The position numbers and the translations under genes were made by a program. From positions 1 to 64,000 of the forward strand of contig CAVBJS010000008.1 in NCBI GenBank assembly GCA_963596015.1: DNA of 64,000 nt, given 5' to 3'. The stretch's first letter is position 1. Every line of letters begins with the position of its first letter. The stretch is from CAG-791 sp963596015 (GTDB lineage: Bacteria; Bacillota; Clostridia; Lachnospirales; Lachnospiraceae). The notes beneath the pieces were generated by a model. The model was not told where the DNA came from and made no database searches. It worked only from the letters and a program-made list of their open reading frames with translations. Below, in pieces: positions 49,716-58,928 of the stretch.

Positions 49716-51848
49716 TTAAATATCCAGGTTTTCCACAAACCGGGCATTTTTCTCGATAAATTCACGGCGGGGATCCACTTTATCCCCCATCAGTGTGGTA
49801 AAGGTCAAATCCACCTCTGATTCGCTCTCCTCATTCATGACCACTTTTTTGAGGATCCTGGTCTCCGGATTCATAGTGGTCTCCCAAAGCTGCTCCGGAT
49901 CCATCTCACCCAGTCCTTTATAACGCTGGATCCTGTTATTCTGGTCTCTTCCTACCTCCAGAAGGATCTTATTCAGCTCCTCATCGCTGTAGGCGTACCA
50001 GACCTTTTTATTCTTCTCCAGCTTATATAACGGCGGCATAGCCAGATATACATGTCCTTCCTTGATCAGGCGGGGCATGAAGCGATAGAAGAAGGTCAGC
50101 ATCAGAGTATCAATGTGAGCGCCGTCCACATCGGCATCCGTCATGATGATGATCTTGTCATAGCGCAGCTTTTCGATATCAAAATCATCGTGAATGCCGG
50201 TACCAAAAGCCGTGATCATGGCCTTGATCTCTTCATTGGCGTAAATCTTGTCTTCTCTGGCTTTTTCCACATTCAGGATCTTGCCGCGAAGGGGAAGGAT
50301 AGCCTGGGTGTCCCGGCGTCTGGCGGTCTTGGCGGAACCGCCTGCGGAATCTCCCTCTACCAGGAAGATCTCACAGCGCTTGGGATCCTTGTCGGAACAG
50401 TCTGCCAGCTTGCCCGGCAGTCCCATATCACCCAAAGCCGTCTTGCGGCGGGTCAGCTCTCTTGCCTTTCTCGCTGCTTCTCTGGCACGCTGTGCCATGA
50501 TGGATTTTTCGCAGATGGTCTTGGCCACCTGAGGATTCTGCTCCAGGAAATAGGTGAGCTGCTCGGAAACAATGCTGTCCGTAGCACCTCTCGCCTCGAT
50601 ATTTCCCAGTTTCTGCTTAGTCTGTCCTTCGAACTGGGGATCCTCGATCTTGATACTGATGATAGCTGTCAGACCTTCTCTGATATCATCGCCGGAGAGA
50701 TTGGGCTCACTGTCCTTCAAAAGCTTATTGGCTCTTGCGTACTCATTGAAAGTCTTTGTCAATGCATTGCGGAAGCCCACCAGATGCATGCCGCCCTCCG
50801 GTGTGTTGATGTTGTTGACAAAGCTGTATTCACTTTCGGTATAGGAATCATTGTGCTGTAATGCCACTTCTACGTAAACATTGTTCTTGGTTCCCTCGAA
50901 ATACATGACCTGCTCATACAGAGCATTCTTACTTCTGTTCAGATAGGTGACAAATTCCTTGATGCCGCCCTCGTAGTGGAAGACGTTTTCTCTGGGATCT
51001 TCTCCTTCCTCTACCCGCATATCCCGCAGGGTGATCTTTAAAGCTTTGGTCAGGAAAGCCATTTCCCGCAGACGCTGCTTAAGTACGTCATAGTCAAAAA
51101 TGGTGGTCTCCTGGAAGATCTCCGGATCCGGCAGGAAGGTTACTTTCGTGCCGCTTTCGCCCTGGGCACATTCCCCAACCACCTTCAGGGGATAGCAGAT
51201 GTGGCCTCTTTCATAGCGCTGCTGATAAACCTTGCCTTCCGTTCTGACCTGTACCTCCAGCCAGCAGGAGAGTGCGTTTACTACAGAGGCACCTACGCCG
51301 TGAAGACCGCCGGATACCTTGTATCCCCCACCGCCGAACTTGCCGCCGGCATGCAGAATGGTAAAGACCACTTCTACTGCGGTTTTTCCGGATTTGTGGT
51401 TGATACCTACCGGAATACCGCGGCCGTTATCCACTACGGTCACGGAATTATCGGGATTGATGGTAACCTCGATATGCGTGCAGAATCCGGCCAAAGCCTC
51501 ATCTACGGAATTATCCACGATCTCATACACCAGATGGTGAAGTCCCCTGGAAGAAGTGGTACCGATATACATGCCGGGACGCTTGCGGACAGCCTCCAAT
51601 CCCTCCAGAATCTGGATATTGTCGGCTGTATATTCCTGTACCTCGGTGGTGTCCTTTACGTTGTCGTCCTTGTACTCTTTTTTATTTTCCTCGTATTCCT
51701 CTACGACCTCTTCCCCTTGTCCTGCACTTTCTTTGGCAGGCAAGTCAAAAACCGTATCATCCGGTTTTGCGCCTACGGCAGAATCCTCCTTGTTCAGGGC
51801 CTGCAATATTTCCCTTCCCTTGTTGTCGATTTCATCCTGTCTGTTCAT
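49716..51848 (-). CDS. gyrB: DNA gyrase subunit B with N-terminal extension
   Basis: 710 residues. The GHKL ATPase starts at about residue 75 (QILEGLEAVRKRPGMYIGTT), with VDNGRGIPVG and GLHGVGASVVNALS; the TOPRIM metal site is EGDSAGGSAK and DADVDGAHI. It lacks the large insertion of proteobacterial GyrB. The first ~72 residues are an acidic, probably disordered extension not present in typical ~640-residue GyrB; the start is firm because AGGAGGTATGC precedes the ATG. recF lies 38 bases upstream. Confidence 0.98.
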   Translation of the reverse strand: MNRQDEIDNKGREILQALNKEDSAVGAKPDDTVFDLPAKESAGQGEEVVEEYEENKKEYKDDNVKDTTEVQEYTADNIQILEGLEAVRKRPGMYIGTTSSRGLHHLVYEIVDNSVDEALAGFCTHIEVTINPDNSVTVVDNGRGIPVGINHKSGKTAVEVVFTILHAGGKFGGGGYKVSGGLHGVGASVVNALSCWLEVQVRTEGKVYQQRYERGHICYPLKVVGECAQGESGTKVTFLPDPEIFQETTIFDYDVLKQRLREMAFLTKALKITLRDMRVEEGEDPRENVFHYEGGIKEFVTYLNRSKNALYEQVMYFEGTKNNVYVEVALQHNDSYTESEYSFVNNINTPEGGMHLVGFRNALTKTFNEYARANKLLKDSEPNLSGDDIREGLTAIISIKIEDPQFEGQTKQKLGNIEARGATDSIVSEQLTYFLEQNPQVAKTICEKSIMAQRAREAARKARELTRRKTALGDMGLPGKLADCSDKDPKRCEIFLVEGDSAGGSAKTARRRDTQAILPLRGKILNVEKAREDKIYANEEIKAMITAFGTGIHDDFDIEKLRYDKIIIMTDADVDGAHIDTLMLTFFYRFMPRLIKEGHVYLAMPPLYKLEKNKKVWYAYSDEELNKILLEVGRDQNNRIQRYKGLGEMDPEQLWETTMNPETRILKKVVMNEESESEVDLTFTTLMGDKVDPRREFIEKNARFVENLDI

Positions 51849-51886
51849 GCATACCTCCTGTGGAAGCGGCTTTGCCGCAGTACTGA

Positions 51887-52993
51887 TCAGCGTTCTTCTC
51901 CCTTAGGCAGACTTTCTCTGACCACGGAACCTTCCCTGATCTCAAAAAGTCTGTCTATGGAAAAACGATTATTTACAAATTCATCCAGTCCTGTACAGGT
52001 AATAAATGTCTGAATGCCGCCAATGCTGTTTAAAAGATAATTCTGTCTTCCCGAATCCAGCTCCGACAATACATCATCCAGCATCAGCACCGGTTTCTCC
52101 CCGATAGACTGCTTCACCAGCTCTATCTCCGAAAGCTTCAGTGAGAGGGCACAAGTCCGCTGTTGCCCCTGGGAGCCGAATTTACGGATATCGATGTCGT
52201 TATCCACAAAGGAAAAATCATCTCTGTGGGGACCTACGCAGGTCATCTTGAGTTTGATATCCCTTTCCCTGGAAGAAAGCAGCTTCTTCTCAAAGGCGTC
52301 GACGGTCACATCCGGCTCATATTGCACGATCAGTTTTTCCTTACCGCCGGATAATTTTTCGTGCAACTGTCCGATGATCTCGTTTAATTGCTGAATGAAC
52401 TGCTGCCGTCTTTCTATGATCTTCGTCCCATAGGAAAGCAGCTGCATATCCCAGATACCGATGGTCTCCTTCAGTTCCGGGTTTAAATACAGCTCTCGCA
52501 GCAGTTTATTTCTCTGATCTATGATCTTGTTGTAGTTATTCAAGTTAAAAAGATAGGACCTGTCCAACTGACAGAGCTCCATATCCATGAATCTGCGTCG
52601 TTCGGAGGGGCCATCTTTTACGATGGACAGATCCTCCGGGGAAAAAAATACGATATGCAAAAGTCCCACCAGTTCGGAGGCTTTTTTGATCCGCTGTCCG
52701 TTGATGGCAATGCCTTTTGATTTATTTTTCCGCAAATGCATATCAATCTGATAATCTATGTCGGATTTAAGAAGACAGCAACGAATGTGTGCTTCCTCTC
52801 TTCCGAAACGGATCAGATCCCGATCCTTCATTCCCCGATGGGACTTGGTGGTGGAAACCATGTACAAAGCTTCCAGCACATTAGTCTTTCCCTGGGCATT
52901 ATCGCCGTACAGGATGTTGGTCCCTTCCGAAAAATCCATATGCAGAGATGTATAATTGCGAAAATCCGCTAATTCCAGAGATTGTATGATCAT
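51887..52993 (-). CDS. recF: DNA replication/repair protein RecF
   Basis: 368 residues, SMC-like ATPase that loads RecA at gaps. Walker A GDNAQGKTNVLEAL (about 31-44), signature SQGQQRTCALSLKL and Walker B VLMLDDVLSELD (about 297-308). Its ATG overlaps the stop of the S4-domain gene (ATGA), as usual in the dnaA cluster. Confidence 0.97.
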   Translation of the reverse strand: MIIQSLELADFRNYTSLHMDFSEGTNILYGDNAQGKTNVLEALYMVSTTKSHRGMKDRDLIRFGREEAHIRCCLLKSDIDYQIDMHLRKNKSKGIAINGQRIKKASELVGLLHIVFFSPEDLSIVKDGPSERRRFMDMELCQLDRSYLFNLNNYNKIIDQRNKLLRELYLNPELKETIGIWDMQLLSYGTKIIERRQQFIQQLNEIIGQLHEKLSGGKEKLIVQYEPDVTVDAFEKKLLSSRERDIKLKMTCVGPHRDDFSFVDNDIDIRKFGSQGQQRTCALSLKLSEIELVKQSIGEKPVLMLDDVLSELDSGRQNYLLNSIGGIQTFITCTGLDEFVNNRFSIDRLFEIREGSVVRESLPKGEER

Positions 52994-53223
52994 GCCTTAC
53001 CCATAACATCCGCCGGTGCGATCACGCTGCATTCCTGTCCGTCAAAAGAGAAAACATCTCCGTTGCGGAGCTTTTTCCCTCTTCTTGTCTCTACCTCACC
53101 GTTGACCTGCACATTGCCTTCCTCAATTTCGATCTTGGCATCTACGCCGGAATCTACCATACCGGCCAGCTTTAAAGCCTGTCCCAGCTTTATAAACTCA
53201 TCTTTGATCTGGATCTGCTGCAT
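52990..53223 (-). CDS. S4-domain RNA-binding protein (YaaA/YlxM-position)
   Basis: 77 residues consisting of one S4 RNA-binding domain (EFIKLGQALKLAGMVDSGVDAKIEIEEGNVQVNGEVETRRGKKLRNGD). Such small proteins lie between dnaN and recF in most Firmicutes and are linked to ribosome assembly. Start after AAAGAGG. Confidence 0.93.
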   Translation of the reverse strand: MQQIQIKDEFIKLGQALKLAGMVDSGVDAKIEIEEGNVQVNGEVETRRGKKLRNGDVFSFDGQECSVIAPADVMGKA

Positions 53224-53381
53224 AAAAAACCTCTTTTTTTATGTCAATAAATAAATGCATATTCGTTCATCAATACCTGTACCGCTGTAAGTCATAAGAA
53301 AAGCTTCAGGAAAATTCTGTAGATGCAGGAAATCCTGTAAAATTCATGACTTAAAGGACCACTGGTGCGAAATTACGATAT

Positions 53382-54488
53382 TTAGTCAACGTTAATAAAA
53401 TTAATAGGAAGTATAAGGTAAATGTAGTCCTCTGCATTATTTCTGATAAAGCAGGGTGCTTTGGCATTTACAAAATACATGTCAATTTCTTCGTCCTCAA
53501 TGGCGCGGAGGGCATCAATGACGAATTTAGGATTAAATCCAATCATCAGATCCTTGCCGGACTTATTGATTTCGATCACTTCATCCATGCTGCCGATGGG
53601 AGAATTGATCTTTAATTCCATTTGTCCGTCGGTAATGGAGATGATAATAGGCTTTTTGTCTCCTTCTTTGACAAAAAGGGTAGCACGATCGATACAGCTG
53701 AGAATTTCCTGACGGTTTATCGTCATTTTTGTCTCGTAATCACTGGAGAGCATCTGGTCTATGCGGAAATAATCTCCCTCAATGAGACGGGAGACCACCA
53801 GTGTGTCGTCAAATTCGAACATGACATGTTTGTCCGTAAAGAAAATGCTTACATTTTTCTCCATATCACCGCTGATGATCTTGCTGATATCGGACAAAGT
53901 CTTTCCGGGAATAACAACCTTGCGGTTATTGTAAGAGCCGTTCAGCGTAATCTTGCGGATAGAGATACGATGGCCGTCTAAGGAGACCATCTTAAGAACA
54001 CCGTCTTTGATCTCCATCAGTTCGCCGGTCATCATCTTGTTACTTTCATTGGTGGAAATGGAAAAAATAGTCTTGTTGATCATTTCCCGCAGGGTGTACT
54101 GGGAAATGTTGATGCCGTCTAATCTTTCTATATCAGGCAGGTAGCAGAAATCGCTGCCGTTTTTGCCAAGGATGTGGAACTTGGTCTTTTCGCAAACAAT
54201 GGAGATTTTTTCTCCGTCAGTGGTGAGAGTGACTTCATTATCGGGAAGTTTACGGATAATGGCAGAGAACATGGTTGCGTCTACGGCGATGATGCCGTGT
54301 TCCTCAATGTCACCGGCCACCACGGTTTCGATGCCAAGCTCCGTGTCATTGGCGATCAGTTTGATCTGATCACCGGAAGCATCTAATAAGATGCACAGGA
54401 GAATATCCATAGTCGTCTTGCTGGGGACGGCCTTGGATACGATCTGAACGCCGTTGATGAGCGTGTTTCTGGAAATGCGAATCTTCAT
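53382..54488 (-). CDS. dnaN: DNA polymerase III beta clamp
   Basis: 368 residues with three clamp domains; ends with the usual short LILPINF segment. The sliding clamp tethers the replicative polymerase. ATG 54488 (MKIRISRNTLINGVQIV) follows GAAGGGAG; an extended frame to 54578 has no ribosome site. The leader ends with GTCTGCAGAAGGGAG, close to the string before dnaA. No terminator lies between dnaA and dnaN. Confidence 0.97.
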   Translation of the reverse strand: MKIRISRNTLINGVQIVSKAVPSKTTMDILLCILLDASGDQIKLIANDTELGIETVVAGDIEEHGIIAVDATMFSAIIRKLPDNEVTLTTDGEKISIVCEKTKFHILGKNGSDFCYLPDIERLDGINISQYTLREMINKTIFSISTNESNKMMTGELMEIKDGVLKMVSLDGHRISIRKITLNGSYNNRKVVIPGKTLSDISKIISGDMEKNVSIFFTDKHVMFEFDDTLVVSRLIEGDYFRIDQMLSSDYETKMTINRQEILSCIDRATLFVKEGDKKPIIISITDGQMELKINSPIGSMDEVIEINKSGKDLMIGFNPKFVIDALRAIEDEEIDMYFVNAKAPCFIRNNAEDYIYLILPINFINVD

Positions 54489-54771
54489 GAAAAACAAAAC
54501 TCCCTTCTGCAGACCGACGCGGCGGGCGCCGAATATATAAAGAAAAAATCGTAGTAAATCGTAGTAATGGCGGTGCAAATGTGTAAAACTGTCTCGATTA
54601 TACTATTTTTCGGGTCGAAATACAAATTTCAGCTGTGTAAAAAGCCGCGTAAACGGTGTGAAAATCCATCGAGTTATCAACTATATCGTCTCGATGGCCA
54701 AAATCGCTGTACGGGGCAAATTAAGCCGGGTAAAAATTAATGTGAATAAAAGGGTGACTTATCCACCCAAA
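54489..54771. other. dnaA-dnaN gap with a possible DnaA box
   Basis: AT-rich, no gene. TTATCCACC (54759-54767), just after the dnaA stop, matches the DnaA box at eight of nine positions. There may be a dnaN promoter, but none is clear to me. Confidence 0.45.
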
Positions 54772-56142
54772 TCAGGACGGCGGATTGAGTTTTTTGACAA
54801 TGATATCCACATTGCTCTTAAGATCGTCGTTCTCTAACATGGAATCTTTGATCTTGTCGTAGCCATGGATAATGGTGGTATGGTCCTTCTTGCCAAGAAC
54901 TCTTCCGATCTCATTCAGCGTCAGCGTGGTATATTCCCGGCAGAGATACATAATGATCTGTCTGGGGAGAACAAATTCGGCATTTCTCTTTTTGGAAGTG
55001 ATATCGGAAACTTTTACGCCGTAGTGTTCGCAGACTACCGATACGATCTTTGCGGAGGTAATGGCCTGGCTCTTGTCGGGATATACGATATCCTTCAGGG
55101 CTTCTTTGGCTGTATTTAAATTAATATCTACATTATTAAGGCGGGAGTAGGCGAAGATCTTATTAAAGGCGCCCTCTAGCTCACGGATATTGGATTTAAT
55201 ATTAGAAGCAATGTATTCCAGGATCTCATCATCCAGCTGCCGGTGGGTGGCGTCTGCATTGCGGCGCAGGATGGCCATTCGGGTCTCATAATCCGGCGGC
55301 TGAATATCTGCGATCAGTCCCCACTCGAAACGAGAGCGGAAGCGTTCCTCTAAGGTTTCCATTTCCTTGGGCGGACGGTCGGAGGAGATAATGACCTGTT
55401 TTCCCTGGGAATGAAGCTCATTGAAGGTATGGAAAAATTCTTCCTGGGTACTTTCTTTTCCTATTATAAATTGGATATCATCGATCATCAGCACATCCAC
55501 GGTGCGGTATTTGTCACGGAGTTTGGCCATAGAAGAGGCATTACCGCTTCGGATGGACTCGATCACTTCATTGGTAAACTGCTCGGAAGTGACATAGAGT
55601 ACCTTCATATTGGGATTCTCTTCCAATACAAAGTAGCCGATGGAGTGCATCAGGTGGGTCTTGCCAAGTCCGGGGCCTCCGTAAAGGAACAGGGGATTGT
55701 AAGCCTGTCCGGGAGATTCCGCTACAGCCAGGCAGGCGGAATGGGCGAATTTGTTATTGCTGCCTACCACGAAGGTATCAAAACGATACTTGGGATTTAA
55801 GTTGGCATTCTCAAAACGGGCATTATCTGCCGCAGGGCGGGGCGCAGCAGCAGGTGCTGCCTCCTCGGTATCCGCATCCTTTTCTAATATGAAGGTGATC
55901 TCAAAGGTCTCATCCATCATTTCGGAGATGGTGACCTGAAAGAAATTCTTATACTTATTAGAAATGTAATTGAGGGCGTGACTCTGATCAGAGGGGATCA
56001 CGATGGTGACAAGGCTGCCCCGGACATTCTTAAGCTGCAGGGGTTTCACCCAGGTGTCGTAGGAGATATTGGACAGCTCATACTCGTCCCGGATATGTTC
56101 TTTGATCTTTGTCCAGTTCTCTCTGATAAGTTCTTCGTGCAT
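54772..56142 (-). CDS. dnaA: Replication initiator DnaA
   Basis: 456 residues. Domain I (1-85), linker rich in Ala/Pro, AAA+ domain III with Walker A GGPGLGKTHLMHS (about 148-160) and Walker B VLMIDDIQFI, and domain IV with the DnaA signature LNEIGRVLGKKDHTTIIHGYDKI. It binds the boxes immediately upstream and opens the origin. Start ATG has GGAG nine bases upstream. Confidence 0.99.
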   Translation of the reverse strand: MHEELIRENWTKIKEHIRDEYELSNISYDTWVKPLQLKNVRGSLVTIVIPSDQSHALNYISNKYKNFFQVTISEMMDETFEITFILEKDADTEEAAPAAAPRPAADNARFENANLNPKYRFDTFVVGSNNKFAHSACLAVAESPGQAYNPLFLYGGPGLGKTHLMHSIGYFVLEENPNMKVLYVTSEQFTNEVIESIRSGNASSMAKLRDKYRTVDVLMIDDIQFIIGKESTQEEFFHTFNELHSQGKQVIISSDRPPKEMETLEERFRSRFEWGLIADIQPPDYETRMAILRRNADATHRQLDDEILEYIASNIKSNIRELEGAFNKIFAYSRLNNVDINLNTAKEALKDIVYPDKSQAITSAKIVSVVCEHYGVKVSDITSKKRNAEFVLPRQIIMYLCREYTTLTLNEIGRVLGKKDHTTIIHGYDKIKDSMLENDDLKSNVDIIVKKLNPPS

Positions 56143-56560
56143 AAATAGAAATCTCCATTCTGCAGACTGCCACTGCCTGCAATGATCGTATTCCCTTAAG
56201 GGGGATGAAAAGAGGACGCGGCATCGACTACGTCCTCTTTGTGGATAACCTATAAGAAAAGGCGAAAATAAAGCCTTTATAAGCTGGTGGAAGCTGTGAT
56301 TTGTGGACTGAATACTATCATATAATAAAAAAATAGAAAGTTCAAACCGGGGTTATCCACATTTTTTTGGGGATGGAGAGGTGGATAATGGAAAGATCCG
56401 GAAATTTCTGAAAACAGTGTGGAAAGAGTTATAAACGGGATAAACAGGCTGTTTTACGGCATTTTACCATTACGGAATGTGGAAAATGTGAAAAAAAAAC
56501 AGGTTATCCACACTTTATACACATTATGTGGATAGCTTTTAAAAGTTATCCACATAAGTG
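56143..56560. other. Chromosomal replication origin (oriC) with DnaA boxes
   Basis: Boxes matching TTATCCACA: 56353-56361 (+), 56504-56512 (+), 56546-56554 (+) and 56240-56248 (-) are perfect; 56380-56388 (-, first base differs) and 56527-56535 (-, last base differs) are near matches. AT-rich segments (around 56320-56345 and 56488-56500) could unwind. Gene strand bias switches here from minus to plus. Confidence 0.95.
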
Positions 56561-56676
56561 GAAAAGTGAAAAATCCGCAATATATAGGCAAAAAAAATTT
56601 TCATTTTCTATATCTTGAAGTTTGCCTGTTTCAGGGGGAAAAGTGGGAGAAATGGCGTATTTATAAGGAATTTTAC

Positions 56677-56705
56677 TTGACTGACGTGCCGGTTTTATAT
56701 ATAAT
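56677..56705 (+). promoter_or_regulatory. rpmH promoter
   Basis: TTGACT (56677-56682), 17 bases, TATAAT (56700-56705). The start near 56712 would give a leader of about 125 bases before rpmH. Confidence 0.85.
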
Positions 56706-56835
56706 GAGAGAGCTGTTTACCACACAAAACAGCATGTTCTGTGAAATTCTGTGAAATGGAAAGAGAAACGTAGTCTTTCCTACTCAGATCTGATCGGGAA
56801 AGAAAACGTTGTAAAGTATAAGGAGGTATATCGCA

Positions 56836-56973
56836 ATGGCAAAGATGACATATCAGCCGAAGAAGAGACAGCGCTCTAAGGTACACGGCTTCAGAGCAAG
56901 AATGAGCACTCCCGGAGGAAGAAAAGTTTTAGCTGCAAGAAGAGCTAAAGGCAGAAAGAAATTAACCGCTTAG
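56836..56973 (+). CDS. rpmH: Ribosomal protein L34
   Basis: A 45-residue basic protein, MAKMTYQPKKRQRSKVHGFR..., ending GRKKLTA; the whole sequence is the L34 family. AAGGAGG lies nine bases upstream. First gene of the conserved rpmH-rnpA-yidD-yidC-jag series. Confidence 0.98.
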   Translation: MAKMTYQPKKRQRSKVHGFRARMSTPGGRKVLAARRAKGRKKLTA

Positions 56974-56998
56974 GCCGCAGTAATGTGGCCTTTTTTTT
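56971..56998 (+). terminator. Short hairpin with T-run between rpmH and rnpA
   Basis: GGCCGCA with TGTGGCC (one G-T pair) followed by eight T, ending three bases before the rnpA ATG. It probably attenuates transcription so that L34 is made in excess over RNase P protein. Confidence 0.75.
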
Positions 56999-57001
56999 AC
57001 T

Positions 57002-57334
57002 ATGGAATCACTGAAGAAAAACGAAGATTTTAAAAAATGCTATCGAGAGGGCAAGTCTTTTGCCAACAGATATCTGGTTCTTTACGTGTGTGGAAATGAA
57101 CTGGATCATAACAGAGTAGGTATTTCTGTCAGTAAAAAAGTAGGAAACAGTGTCGTAAGACACCGGGTCAAGAGACTCGTGAAAGAGAGTTACAGACTGC
57201 ATGAAGACATGTTCAATAGTGGTTTGGACGTGGTAGTCATCGGGAGAGTATCTGCAGCGCAGGCCTCCTATCATGAAATAGAGAGAGCACTCTTGCACCT
57301 CACAAAACAGGCGAAGCTTCATCGCAAAGGATGA
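57002..57334 (+). CDS. rnpA: Ribonuclease P protein component
   Basis: 110 residues, with the RNR motif region RVGISVSKKVGNSVVRHRVKRLVKESYR (about 40-67) that binds RNase P RNA. It assists tRNA 5' maturation. There is little room for a ribosome site after the terminator T-run. Its stop overlaps the yidD start (ATGA). Confidence 0.96.
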   Translation: MESLKKNEDFKKCYREGKSFANRYLVLYVCGNELDHNRVGISVSKKVGNSVVRHRVKRLVKESYRLHEDMFNSGLDVVVIGRVSAAQASYHEIERALLHLTKQAKLHRKG

Positions 57335-57597
57335 TACGTCATCCCTCACAAATGGCAAAAAAACTGTTAATCGCATTGATTAAGTTCTATAGAAAATATC
57401 TTTCCCCCTTGAAAAGCACACGGTGTCCTTACCACCCGACCTGTTCGGAGTACGGTTTGGAGGCTGTGGAAAAGTACGGCGCTTTGAAAGGAGGATTGCT
57501 TGCGTTATGGAGAATTTTGCGCTGCAATCCTTTTTCCCATGGAGGATATGATCCGGTCCCAGACGAGCTTAACTTTCGAAGGAGGAAAAAGTTTTGA
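57331..57597 (+). CDS. yidD: Membrane protein insertion factor YidD
   Basis: 88 residues with the family cysteines in STRCPYHPTCSEYGLEAVEKYG and the tail RCNPFSHGGYDPVP. A small membrane-associated helper of YidC. ATG may be at 57331 or at the internal MAKKLL, seven codons later. Confidence 0.95.
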   Translation: MIRHPSQMAKKLLIALIKFYRKYLSPLKSTRCPYHPTCSEYGLEAVEKYGALKGGLLALWRILRCNPFSHGGYDPVPDELNFRRRKKF

Positions 57598-58904
57598 ATT
57601 TTTCTTTACTGACCAAGTCCAGCACTTTCATTATCGGTCCCATTGCTTCTATTCTGGGTTATCTGATGAATGGTATCTTCTGGATATTGAATAAGATCGG
57701 TATCCCCAACACCGGTCTGGCAATCATCATTTTTACTATCGTGATCTACACCGCACTGTTGCCGCTGACAGTAAAGCAGCAGAAGTTTGCAAAGCTTCAG
57801 AATAAGATGACACCGGAGATCAATAAGATCCGGGATAAATACAAGGGACGCAATGACAATGAGTCCATGATGAAGATGAACGAGGAAACCCAGGCTGTTT
57901 ACAAGAAGTACGGTGTTTCCGCCACAGGCAGCTGTGTGCAGCTTCTGATCCAGATGCCTATTCTGTTCGCTTTGTATCGTGTTATCTACAATATTCCTGC
58001 CTATGTTACCCAGGTTAAGGAAGCGTTTATGCCGGTAGTGGATGGTCTGATGAATACAGACGGCGCCCTGAGCTATATGCAGAACCTGTCTGTGGCAAAG
58101 CAGTTTTCCAGTCAGTTTACCAATGAGAATTTTACCAGCGGCGTTACCAGCTATGTGCAGAATACCCTGGTAGATGTGCTGAATAAGTTTTCCACAGCAG
58201 ATTGGGCCAACCTTTCCGATAATTTTTCCTCCATTTCCGGACAGATCGACGGAGCGCTGGCTAAGATCCAGGCTTATAATAACTTCCTTGGCCTGAATAT
58301 CGGCGATTCTCCTTCCTATATGGTAATGACAGGATGGAGTAATAAGCAGTATCTTGTGATCCTGTCTGCATTGATCATTCCTGTACTTTCCGCAGCTACC
58401 CAGTGGATCAACGTAAAGCTGATGCCTCAGGCTGCTGCCCAGAGCGGCCAGGATGAGAACAGTGCCATGGTCAACTCCATGAAGACCATGAACATGATGA
58501 TGCCGCTGATGTCCGCTTTCTTCTGCTTTACCCTTCCTTCCGGTATGGGCCTGTACTGGATCGCCGGTTCTGTGATCCGTTCCATCCAGCAGATCTTCGT
58601 CAATAAGCACATCGATAAGATGGACATTGACGCCATGGTCAAGAAGAATGAAGAAAAGTACAAGGAGCAGATGGCAAAGAATGCCGGAAAGCAGACTGTA
58701 TCTCAGCGTATGATGTCTGAGTATTCTACTATGAATACCAAGAAGATCGTCACAGAGAGAGCTACCGTGCGTCAGACCAGTGGGGAAAATCAGGAAAAAC
58801 TGGAAAAGTCCGAGCAGATCTACAGTCAGAAGAAGTACAAAAAGGGGAGTCTGGCTGCAAAGGCAAATATGGTAAAGGATTATAACGAGAGCAGCAGAAA
58901 CTGA
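57594..58904 (+). CDS. yidC: Membrane protein insertase YidC/SpoIIIJ
   Basis: 436 residues; five or so membrane helices, with YTALLPLTVKQQKFAKLQNKMTPEINKIRDKYKG as the conserved cytoplasmic loop and SGMGLYWIAGSVIRSIQQIFVNKHI near the end. It inserts and folds membrane proteins. The start is TTG 57594, overlapping the yidD stop; AAGGAGGAAAAAG lies eight bases before and no ATG is available. It lacks the N-terminal lipobox seen in many Firmicute homologues. Confidence 0.95.
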   Translation: MNFSLLTKSSTFIIGPIASILGYLMNGIFWILNKIGIPNTGLAIIIFTIVIYTALLPLTVKQQKFAKLQNKMTPEINKIRDKYKGRNDNESMMKMNEETQAVYKKYGVSATGSCVQLLIQMPILFALYRVIYNIPAYVTQVKEAFMPVVDGLMNTDGALSYMQNLSVAKQFSSQFTNENFTSGVTSYVQNTLVDVLNKFSTADWANLSDNFSSISGQIDGALAKIQAYNNFLGLNIGDSPSYMVMTGWSNKQYLVILSALIIPVLSAATQWINVKLMPQAAAQSGQDENSAMVNSMKTMNMMMPLMSAFFCFTLPSGMGLYWIAGSVIRSIQQIFVNKHIDKMDIDAMVKKNEEKYKEQMAKNAGKQTVSQRMMSEYSTMNTKKIVTERATVRQTSGENQEKLEKSEQIYSQKKYKKGSLAAKANMVKDYNESSRN

Positions 58905-58928
58905 TTGTATATGGGAGTGGTAGAAGGT

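Noticed and set aside
56566..56754. 62-codon plus-strand frame between oriC and rpmH
   Set aside because: It runs across the rpmH promoter and has no ribosome site.
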